DNA of 5,360 bases from assembly GCA_023432235.1 (NCBI GenBank), contig JAEYUX010000167.1, positions 1 to 5,360 of the forward strand, given 5' to 3'. Shown here piece by piece: positions 1 to 5,360 of the stretch. The notes beneath the pieces were generated by a model. That model was not told the origin of the DNA. It was given only the letters and a program-made list of their open reading frames with translations, and ran no database searches. Origin of the DNA: Actinomycetes bacterium (GTDB lineage: Bacteria; Actinomycetota; Actinomycetes; Actinomycetales; Demequinaceae). Within the stretch, counting starts at the first letter, position 1. Each line of letters begins with the position of its first letter. A program made the translations under genes and the position numbers.

Positions 1-31
1 GGTGGTGCTCTACCAACTGAGCTACATCCGC
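1..31 (-). tRNA. tRNA-Gly, 5' part only (3' part lies outside the window)
   Basis: Read on the minus strand, the segment begins with acceptor strand GCGGATG, then TA, then a D arm of GCTC / AGTTGGTA / GAGC, a single A and the 5' strand of the anticodon stem, CCACC. The window ends just before the anticodon, so the isotype is not read directly. The acceptor, D arm and CCACC stem together match the usual actinobacterial tRNA-Gly(GCC). That this is the 5' half of a tRNA is nearly certain; glycine is the best inference. Confidence 0.85.
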
Positions 32-75
32 ATAACCCGACTGATTCGTAAACCGTCTCATCCGAGCGCCAGATC

Positions 76-105
76 AATATAGCCAACTTCGAGCGCGAAT
101 GTCTA
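76..105 (-). promoter_or_regulatory. Possible sigma-70-type promoter for tRNA-Gly
   Basis: On the minus strand, TAGACA (100-105) and TATATT (76-81) are separated by 18 bases, close to the TTGACA and TATAAT consensus. Transcription would start near 69 and leave a leader of about 38 bases before the mature tRNA 5' end at 31. This rests on motif spacing only. Confidence 0.4.
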
Positions 106-141
106 ATCAGAAAAACATGACCTGCACCACGCTCTGTTTAC

Positions 142-171
142 TTGCCCTCGGCCCTCACCCTCAGCTATTGT
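142..171 (+). promoter_or_regulatory. Possible sigma-70-type promoter for tRNA-Val
   Basis: TTGCCC (142-147) and TATTGT (166-171) are separated by 18 bases. A start near 178 would give a leader of about 8 bases before the tRNA at 186, which is normal for a tRNA gene. The following cyclase gene begins only 87 bases after the tRNA, so read-through from this promoter could also reach it. Motif-based inference only. Confidence 0.4.
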
Positions 172-185
172 CTTTCGTGCGCCAA

Positions 186-257
186 GGGCGATTAGCGCAG
201 CGGTAGCGCGCTTCCTTCACACGGAAGAGGTCACTGGTTCGATCCCAGTATCGCCCA
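186..257 (+). tRNA. tRNA-Val (anticodon CAC)
   Basis: A full 72-base cloverleaf can be drawn. The acceptor stem is GGGCGAT / ATCGCCC with discriminator A257. The D arm is GCGC with loop AGCGGTA and GCGC. The anticodon stem is CTTCC / GGAAG around loop TTCACAC, giving anticodon CAC and so a valine tRNA for GUG codons. A five-base variable loop (AGGTC) follows, then T stem ACTGG / CCAGT around TTCGATC. All stems pair fully. CCA is not encoded (CAC follows the discriminator) and must be added after transcription. Confidence 0.97.
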
Positions 258-330
258 CACTTTCTGCGGTATTCCGTGCGGGCTACGGCAGTCCTCTCAC
301 TTCGACGGTTCCGGTGACGATAGTCAATCC

Positions 331-336
331 GGAAGG
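331..336 (+). promoter_or_regulatory. Ribosome binding site deciding the GTG start of the cyclase
   Basis: GGAAGG lies eight bases before the GTG at 345 but 20 bases before the next in-frame ATG at 357. The spacing favours the GTG as the true start. Confidence 0.7.
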
Positions 337-344
337 GTTCGAAC

Positions 345-1811
345 GTGACACCCAACATGAAGCGAGTTGCGCTCGTCGCCAGTGTTGCCGCTCTGGCGTT
401 GTTGAGCCTCGCTGTCATCCGCCTCCACCTGCCCCCCACGCTTGGCCTTGTCCTTGACGGCATGACGGCACTTGGCGCTGCAGTCGCGATTCACATCGCC
501 AGCACGCGTGCGACGCGGGCACGGAGCCTACGTTCATGGCGAATGCAGCGCGCGGCTGCCGCTGTGTGGTGTGTCGCTGCGATCCTTCTCATCACGGACG
601 CGCCGGCGGCGTACGCGGACACGGTTCGCCTCATGGCCGTCGGATGCACAGCGGTCGCGTGGTGGCTGGCGTCGTACTCGGGAGATGTGTGGTCCCGCGT
701 GCGCATGGCTGTCGACGGTGGCATCGCGGTCGGTTCGCTGTTTGTCGTCACATGGACATTCGCACTGTCGGATGTGTGGAGCACAACCGGCGGCGGCTAC
801 GTGGGCGTACTCGCACTCATCATCCCTCTCTTCGCGGTGTGCGTTGCGTTGTTCGCCGGTGCGGTTGGGTTGACGGAGTTTCGCCGTCGCCGTCGCGCAA
901 TGCCTCTGCTGTCAGCTGCCGGACTGATGACCCTGGCGGCGTCAGATCTGTTGTACGCGGCAGACGAGACACCCTTGTGGTCGGTTGGCTGGTTGTTGTG
1001 GATCTTTGCCACATTGACGTATCGCGGCACGGCCTCCCGCAATGAAGTGGTGAGCACCCGTCAACGTTTTGCGTATGCGCCCTACATCTTCGTCGCGCCT
1101 GCTGCGGTGTCGATGGGGCTGCAACGCCACGGCGGCGTCGTGTTACCGGTGGCTATCGCGGCGGGCGGGATGGTGGTGCTCCTGTTAGTGCGACAACATG
1201 TCACGTTGCTTGAGAACGCCGTGCTCGTCGACAAGCTTGCCGAGACGCAAAGGATGCTTCGCCACCAGGCAACCCATGACCACCTCACAGGTCTTGCGGG
1301 TCGCGTAGTGCTGTGGGAACGCCTTGCCCAACTCCGTGAAGATGACGAAGACGTGCCCGTCAGTGTCGCTTTGCTCTTTGTCGATCTGGACGATTTCAAG
1401 TCAGTGAACGATCGCCATGGTCACGCCGCGGGCGACCACGTTCTTGTCGAGACGGCACAGCGGATCAGGGGCGCACTGAGTGCGTATGGAGAGAACGCCC
1501 TCGGTGTGCGAATGAGCGGTGATGAGTTTGCTGTCCTCCTCGTTGGAGAACCAGCCCGTGACGCATCTGGTGTCGCGCACAGCATTCTTGGCACCGTCCG
1601 TCGTCCCATCAACGTGAACAATCTTGAGGTCACCGTGGGTGCGAGCGTGGGAGTCTCGGCGGCATCGAGCCGGGCGCTTGACCCTTCAGAGTTGCTTCGA
1701 TCCGCCGATGAGGCGATGTACGCGATCAAACACCGCGGAAAGGGCGGCGTCGAGTTCTCGCGCCCGATCGATTCGCCCCGAAGCGATGTCGATCCCGTGA
1801 ACGGTGCGTAA
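345..1811 (+). CDS. Polytopic membrane GGDEF protein, probable diguanylate cyclase
   Basis: A 488-residue membrane protein expected to make cyclic di-GMP from two GTP. Residues 1 to about 284 form roughly ten hydrophobic segments (near 7-27, 32-52, 70-86, 93-110, 122-142, 152-175, 185-205, 210-226, 243-258 and 263-284) and match no sensor family I can name. A helical linker (about 285-311) leads into a GGDEF domain (about 312-475). That domain has the entry motif DHLTGLAGR (312-320), the metal-binding Asp347 in DLDDFKSVND, guanine-contacting Asn355 and Asp364, and the signature SGDEF at 391-395. The Asp-Asn-Asp spacing equals that of PleD. The first signature glycine is serine, a variant compatible with activity. 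The inhibitory RxxD site is absent: G382 and A385 occupy its positions. No EAL or HD-GYP domain follows. The GTG start is supported by GGAAGG eight bases upstream. The stop is TAA. The synthase gene begins 189 bases downstream on the same strand, suggesting a shared pathway. Cyclase activity is inferred from intact catalytic residues. Confidence 0.93.
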   Translation: MTPNMKRVALVASVAALALLSLAVIRLHLPPTLGLVLDGMTALGAAVAIHIASTRATRARSLRSWRMQRAAAAVWCVAAILLITDAPAAYADTVRLMAVGCTAVAWWLASYSGDVWSRVRMAVDGGIAVGSLFVVTWTFALSDVWSTTGGGYVGVLALIIPLFAVCVALFAGAVGLTEFRRRRRAMPLLSAAGLMTLAASDLLYAADETPLWSVGWLLWIFATLTYRGTASRNEVVSTRQRFAYAPYIFVAPAAVSMGLQRHGGVVLPVAIAAGGMVVLLLVRQHVTLLENAVLVDKLAETQRMLRHQATHDHLTGLAGRVVLWERLAQLREDDEDVPVSVALLFVDLDDFKSVNDRHGHAAGDHVLVETAQRIRGALSAYGENALGVRMSGDEFAVLLVGEPARDASGVAHSILGTVRRPINVNNLEVTVGASVGVSAASSRALDPSELLRSADEAMYAIKHRGKGGVEFSRPIDSPRSDVDPVNGA

Positions 1812-1858
1812 ACAATCGGTCACTGAGGCGCTCTTTGGTGGGCGTGTTGCGCTGAATG

Positions 1859-1881
1859 CCCCGATTTCCCAGGAAAAGGGG
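1859..1881 (+). other. Interrupted hairpin after the cyclase gene; weak terminator candidate
   Basis: CCCC (1859-1862) pairs with GGGG (1878-1881), and TTTC (1865-1868) pairs with GAAA (1873-1876), around loop CCAG. An internal loop of GA opposite A separates the two stems. No T-run follows (the next bases are TAACAAC), so a classical intrinsic terminator is unlikely. It could be a processing or attenuation element between the cyclase and synthase genes. Confidence 0.3.
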
Positions 1882-1908
1882 TAACAACGCATCAAGCGGT
1901 GGCCGATA

Positions 1909-1995
1909 CACTCACTGTGAGGCAGGTCACATATCAAGCGATCCGCTTCAGCTGAGGGGACCTCGGTCCCGCCATACGGGTAACCGACAGGAGTG
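1909..1995 (+). promoter_or_regulatory. Structured 5' leader of the synthase gene that can sequester its ribosome binding site
   Basis: Positions 1909-1918 can pair with 1987-1995 to form nine base pairs with only A1914 bulged; the downstream strand contains the Shine-Dalgarno AGGAG (1989-1993). Inside are GAGG (1919-1922) with CCTC (1961-1964), the hairpin AAGCG-ATC-CGCTT (1936-1948), and a hairpin of CGGTCCCG (1964-1971) with CGGG and ACCG (1977-1980, 1983-1986; TA bulged). Position 1964 can serve only one of the last two helices. The last hairpin abuts the closing helix. Alternatives exist: GGGAC-CTCG-GTCCC (1957-1970), and CCGCTT (1943-1948) with the distant AAGCGG (1894-1899). Such competing folds suit a translational switch. 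It matches no riboswitch consensus that I recall. A possible -10 (TACACT, 1907-1912) would start transcription near 1918 and remove the 5' strand of the closing helix, so the idea needs an upstream promoter or read-through. Confidence 0.4.
1989..1993 (+). promoter_or_regulatory. Ribosome binding site deciding the GTG start of the synthase
   Basis: AGGAG lies seven bases before the GTG at 2001. The next in-frame ATG, at 2190 (residue 64), has no comparable sequence upstream, so the GTG start is preferred. Confidence 0.7.
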
Positions 1996-2000
1996 CAGGG

Positions 2001-4430
2001 GTGGAGTTCGACACCCTCGCCGCAACGGGCGAGAGGGGGAAGAGCGACCCACACGTCGCGACGACCCCCGCCACAAATCATGAGAGCGACGAGTCCACAT
2101 CGGACGCGGCGCTCAAAGTCACATCTTCACCCCAACCAAAGCGGCGACGCCGTCAGTGGGGTGCAGAGAAGCCACGACCGGCTCTGCCGATGCGTGAAAA
2201 GCCAGCCGCGACGTCGGCCACCTGGCTTGGCGGCCTTGCGATGGCCGTGACAGTCATTGCGTGGGCGTCGTACATCGTCCAGGTGACGATCTCTCGCTTT
2301 ATTGACGATGGCTTCAGCGATAGCCGGCTCGTGATCGAGACCATCCTCTACGCGGGCATCATGACGTGTTTGCTGCTCTCGGCCCTGATGTATCTCCTTG
2401 CTCGTCAAGGAGCGCTCTACCGCTCGCGCAGTCACGTCCGGGTACCCCGGGCCGAAATCGACGCGCACATGGGCGACGCGCGCCCATCGATGACGGTGCT
2501 TGTGCCGTCGTATGCGGAAGAGCCATCTGTGGTGCGGTCCACGCTCATGTCGGCGGCCTTGCAGGAATATCCGGGCATTCACATCGTGCTGCTCATCGAT
2601 GACCCTCAGAACCCGAAGACCGAGGATGCCCGCAAGAGCCTTGAAGGATGCCGGGCTCTACCAGGTGAGATTGAGGCTCTGCTACGTGAGCCATACAAGC
2701 GCTTCGCAGCCTCTCTCGTTGTCCACGAAGCGGCAGCAGCCCGGGGAGGCGCGAGTTCCGCGGACGACGTGCGTAGCCTCGCACTTGACTTCCGTTGGGC
2801 GGCCTCCTGGCTTCGCGAGCAAGCCGAGGCGTACCCGCGCTACAACCACGCCGACGACTTCTTCGTCAACGAGGTGTACATCGCCCTTGCGAAGGATTTT
2901 GAGACGACAGCGGGAGCCTTGTTTGGCGCCCTTGATGAGGGTGCCAACGTGCCCGCTTCGCGCATTGCTCAACTCTGCCGACGCCTCGTGTGGACCTTTG
3001 ACGCCACTCTCACTTCTTTTGAGCGCAAGGCGTACGCGCACTTGCCGCACGATGCGAACAAGGCGATGAACCTCAATGCGTATATCGGGCTCATGGGGAG
3101 CCGGAAACGCGCAGTTGAGACGCGTCTGGGTGTCGTGTTACGTGACGCGGGGGATGCTCAAGGGGATGACGTCATTGAGTTCCCCGACACCACCTATTTG
3201 CTGACGCTTGATGCTGACTCGGTGTTGCTTCGCGAGTACTGCTTGAGACTTGTGCACCAACTTGAGATGCCGGGCAATGAGCGGATTGCCGTCATTCAGA
3301 CGCCATACTCTGCGTTCCGCGGCGCCGACACTCGTCTTGAGCGGATTGCCGGGGCAACCACCGACATTCAGCACATCCTGCACCAAGGTCTGACGCACTT
3401 TGATGCCACGTTCTGGGTGGGCGCGAACGCCGTCATCCGGAAGGTGGCCCTCAACGACATTGTCGAGACCACCTACGTGAAGGGTCAGCCGGTTCACCGT
3501 TACGTTCAAGACCGCACGGTCATTGAGGACACGGAATCGAGCATCGACCTTGTCGAGAATGGCTGGAGTCTGTACAACTACCCCGAGCGTCTCAGCTATA
3601 GCGCGACGCCCCCGGACTATGGCTCTCTCGTCGTTCAGCGTGCGCGGTGGGCAAATGGTGGTCTGCTCATTGCCCCGAAGTTTCTCCGCTACATCCGGCG
3701 GGAGCGCAAGGCAGGGCGGCGGGTGCGTCGCTCCACGATTGCGTTGCGCATCAATTACATGGTGTCGATCTCGTGGGCCAGCTTTGGACTGCTGTTCCTC
3801 CTTGGCTACTGGTTCGACAGCCGCCTGCTGAGCCCCATCATTGTCGCGGCCGCACTGCCGTACTTCCTCGCGATGGCGGCTGACTTCCGCCGCCTTGGAT
3901 ACAAGCGCACCGATGTGTTCCGCGTATACGCCTTCAACCTCATCCTCCTGCCCGTCAACCTGGCGGGGACGTTGAAGTCGTTGCAGCAAGCGGCGGCGAA
4001 GTCAAAGATCGCATTTGCGCGCACGCCCAAGGTGAAGGACCGCACTGCGACGCCGGCGCTATATGTGCTTTTCGCCTACCTCATTGCCGCGTTCTCGTTC
4101 TACACGCTCGCGTATTGCATTCGCGAGGAGAACTGGGCGAATGGTGCCTTTGCACTATTCAACGGTGTGCTCACCACCTACGCGATCGTCGCGTTCATCG
4201 GAGTGCGCGCCTCGATCACCGATGTGTTCCTCGGTTTTTGGAACTGGGTGCGAGTGCCCGCGAAGCCGAAGCGCTCGAAGAGTGATGAGTCGAGCGGTGC
4301 ACCCGACTGGGAGTCGGTGTTGTACTTCGGTCCGGATTACGAGGGCGAGCCTGGCGCGAAACCGAGTGTTGCCGCAACAACGACGCCGTCGCCGCGCCGA
4401 GGAGACACGCGATCGCGGGTGCGGACATGA
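2001..4430 (+). CDS. BcsA-like membrane glycosyltransferase (GT2), probable processive polysaccharide synthase
   Basis: An 809-residue protein expected to polymerise a nucleotide sugar in the cytoplasm and export the chain. Residues 1-74 are a polar, probably disordered tail with an RRRR patch (49-52 area). Membrane helices lie near 75-96 and 112-134. The GT-A domain starts at MTVLVPSY (164-171). It carries Asp200-Asp201, the DxD motif DAD (404-406), IED (508-510, matching TED) and QRARW (546-550, matching QxxRW), the hallmark set of processive GT2 enzymes. About 200 residues separate the first aspartates from DAD, roughly three times the BcsA distance; later spacings are BcsA-like. Helices follow near 582-602, 611-628 and 641-660, then FARTPK (672-677 area, matching the BcsA gating loop FxVTPK), then two more helices (685-705, 715-738). 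The last 70 residues are a charged, proline-rich tail where BcsA has PilZ; no RxxxR plus D/NxSxxG pair is seen. Cellulose, chitin-like or mixed polymer cannot be decided. The GH18 gene follows 79 bases later. An alternative start is Met64. Confidence 0.9.
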   Translation: MEFDTLAATGERGKSDPHVATTPATNHESDESTSDAALKVTSSPQPKRRRRQWGAEKPRPALPMREKPAATSATWLGGLAMAVTVIAWASYIVQVTISRFIDDGFSDSRLVIETILYAGIMTCLLLSALMYLLARQGALYRSRSHVRVPRAEIDAHMGDARPSMTVLVPSYAEEPSVVRSTLMSAALQEYPGIHIVLLIDDPQNPKTEDARKSLEGCRALPGEIEALLREPYKRFAASLVVHEAAAARGGASSADDVRSLALDFRWAASWLREQAEAYPRYNHADDFFVNEVYIALAKDFETTAGALFGALDEGANVPASRIAQLCRRLVWTFDATLTSFERKAYAHLPHDANKAMNLNAYIGLMGSRKRAVETRLGVVLRDAGDAQGDDVIEFPDTTYLLTLDADSVLLREYCLRLVHQLEMPGNERIAVIQTPYSAFRGADTRLERIAGATTDIQHILHQGLTHFDATFWVGANAVIRKVALNDIVETTYVKGQPVHRYVQDRTVIEDTESSIDLVENGWSLYNYPERLSYSATPPDYGSLVVQRARWANGGLLIAPKFLRYIRRERKAGRRVRRSTIALRINYMVSISWASFGLLFLLGYWFDSRLLSPIIVAAALPYFLAMAADFRRLGYKRTDVFRVYAFNLILLPVNLAGTLKSLQQAAAKSKIAFARTPKVKDRTATPALYVLFAYLIAAFSFYTLAYCIREENWANGAFALFNGVLTTYAIVAFIGVRASITDVFLGFWNWVRVPAKPKRSKSDESSGAPDWESVLYFGPDYEGEPGAKPSVAATTTPSPRRGDTRSRVRT

Positions 4431-4509
4431 GAGTGGCCGACGCAGGACACAGATGTCGAGGAGTCGCGTGCGTGGACCGTGCGCGCCACAGCATGACCAG
4501 GAGTAACGC

Positions 4510-5360
4510 ATGAGCAAGAAGCAGCCGGCCGAAAGGACCGCACCGCGTCAACGCATCTCGTTGCTTCGTGTTCTCGTGGTGCTCGTGTGCGCCATCGGCA
4601 TTGGCTGGGGAGGCTACCGTGCTTTTGCCGACGTGATCGTCGGGCCGCCGCAGCCGGGTCCATCGACATTTGCTGCGTACGTCGATGTGACGGTGACGCC
4701 CACGTACTCATTTGGGACTCCGTCAGGACCCGCACAGTCGCACGTGATCTTGGCCTTCATTGTCGCGAACCCCGCCAGCGCATGCGAGCCCTTGTGGGGC
4801 GGCGCCTACACGCTCGACGCGGCGGGAGAAGAGCTCGAAGTGGATCGCCGCATTGAGCAACTTCGCTCGATGGGCGGTAGTGCACGGGTGTCGTTCGGCG
4901 GCCAATTGGGGACCGAGTTGGCGGCCTCCTGCACCGATGTCGCTTCCCTTGCCAACGCCTATCTGTCTGTGGTGGAACGGTACGAGCTGACGAGCATCGA
5001 CCTCGACATCGAGGGCGCCTCACTCGCTGATCGCGAAGCAACCTTGCGGCGAGCGCAAGCCATCAAGATGGTTCAGGACACGGTGGCGGAAAGCGACGGT
5101 CAGTTGGACGTGTGGGTCACACTTCCGGTCGCTCCTTCGGGCCTCACGGCCGACGGCGTTGCGGTTGTCGACGACATGCTTGAGGCCGGCGTGGATCTCA
5201 CCGGCGTCAACGGCATGACGATGGACTTCAACTCAGGCGTAAGCGCCTCGAGCCCATATTCCGACGTCGTGTTGGACGCGGCCACGGCCTTGCACGGTCA
5301 AGTCAAGAGCGCGTTTGCCCGCCATGGGGTGGAGCTCGACGACGCTCGCGCGTGGGAGCG
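4510..5360 (+). CDS. Membrane-anchored GH18-family glycoside hydrolase (chitinase-like), 3' end outside window
   Basis: The frame is open from ATG 4510 to the window end (283 codons plus two bases). AGGAG (4499-4503) lies six bases before the start. A basic cytoplasmic N-terminus (KKQPAERTAPRQR) precedes one hydrophobic helix (about 18-38) with no clear signal-peptidase site, so an exported, membrane-anchored enzyme is likely; cleavage cannot be excluded. The domain starts with strand VILAFIVA (79-86). It has SFGG (128-131, the GH18 SxGG motif), then SIDLDIEG (162-169), matching the DxDxE active site with Asp164, Asp166 and acid/base Glu168, then MTMDF (236-240), resembling the conserved strand that places an Asp near the substrate acetamido group. 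The usual first Asp of DxxDxDxE is Thr161. Cys92 and Cys141 might form a disulfide. GH18 members cleave beta-linked GlcNAc chains by substrate-assisted catalysis; some are inactive lectins. Placement 79 bases after the synthase suggests trimming or releasing its product. The substrate is inferred. Confidence 0.88.
   Translation, partial: MSKKQPAERTAPRQRISLLRVLVVLVCAIGIGWGGYRAFADVIVGPPQPGPSTFAAYVDVTVTPTYSFGTPSGPAQSHVILAFIVANPASACEPLWGGAYTLDAAGEELEVDRRIEQLRSMGGSARVSFGGQLGTELAASCTDVASLANAYLSVVERYELTSIDLDIEGASLADREATLRRAQAIKMVQDTVAESDGQLDVWVTLPVAPSGLTADGVAVVDDMLEAGVDLTGVNGMTMDFNSGVSASSPYSDVVLDAATALHGQVKSAFARHGVELDDARAWE

Noticed and set aside
161..463. A 100-codon minus-strand reading frame containing YWDRTSDLFRVKEARY
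   Set aside because: It is the antisense translation of tRNA-Val (186-257) plus the start of the cyclase gene. This peptide is a well-known false annotation produced by tRNA-Val genes.
1859..2000. Known c-di-GMP (GEMM-I) or c-di-AMP (ydaO) riboswitch
   Set aside because: GGGTAACCGA near the end recalls GEMM-I, but the conserved GGCAAACC, the GAAA-capped arm and GACGCAAAGC are missing. The ydaO core motifs are also absent, and the region is too short for that class.
2500..3069. A 189-codon plus-strand frame inside the synthase gene
   Set aside because: It overlaps the synthase insert region in another frame, and its translation is Arg/Ser/Thr-rich without any domain. I also considered whether the insert reflects a frameshift, but the main frame stays open and similar in composition throughout.
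3138..3989. A 283-codon minus-strand reading frame opposite the synthase gene
   Set aside because: It is a shadow frame common in GC-rich DNA. The opposite strand encodes conserved DxD, IED and QRARW motifs across the same span.
3981..4427. PilZ domain at the synthase C-terminus
   Set aside because: RxxxR-like strings exist (for example in the last ten residues), but no D/NxSxxG follows, and the tail after the last membrane helix is too short and proline-rich for the domain.
1..5360. Insertion sequence, phage, CRISPR or toxin-antitoxin content
   Set aside because: I saw no transposase or integrase motifs, regularly spaced repeats or small paired genes on either strand.

Overview
The window is GC-rich and uses GTG starts with good Shine-Dalgarno sequences. 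Its tRNA sequences match those of high-GC Gram-positive bacteria. I read it as a chromosomal piece of an actinomycete (Actinomycetota), probably Micrococcales; the phylum is fairly secure, the order is a guess. No transposase, integrase, CRISPR array or phage gene is visible.

Layout. Positions 1-31 hold the 5' half of a tRNA-Gly on the minus strand, cut by the window edge. A short divergent intergenic stretch (32-185) follows, with a plausible promoter for each tRNA. A complete tRNA-Val (anticodon CAC) lies at 186-257 on the plus strand. Three plus-strand protein genes follow: a polytopic membrane diguanylate cyclase (345-1811); a large membrane glycosyltransferase of family GT2, similar to the bacterial cellulose synthase catalytic subunit BcsA (2001-4430); and the first 283 codons of a membrane-anchored glycoside hydrolase of family 18 (4510 to beyond the window end). 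No gene-free stretch exceeds 300 bases. The 189-base gap before the synthase is the most interesting non-coding part. It can fold so that the synthase's Shine-Dalgarno sequence is buried in a nine-base-pair closing helix.

How the genes may work together. The order second-messenger enzyme, processive polysaccharide synthase, surface hydrolase is the familiar logic of a c-di-GMP-controlled exopolysaccharide locus. The synthase polymerises a sugar nucleotide and threads the chain through the membrane. The hydrolase sits outside, anchored by one membrane helix, and would trim or release the chain. GH18 enzymes usually cleave beta-linked N-acetylglucosamine polymers, so the product may contain GlcNAc rather than being plain cellulose; this is inference. 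Two features depart from the textbook BcsA plan: no PilZ (c-di-GMP receptor) domain follows the last membrane helix, although a gating-loop-like FARTPK motif is kept, and the catalytic domain carries a large extra helical segment between its first aspartates and the DxD motif. How the neighbouring cyclase would control this synthase is therefore open.
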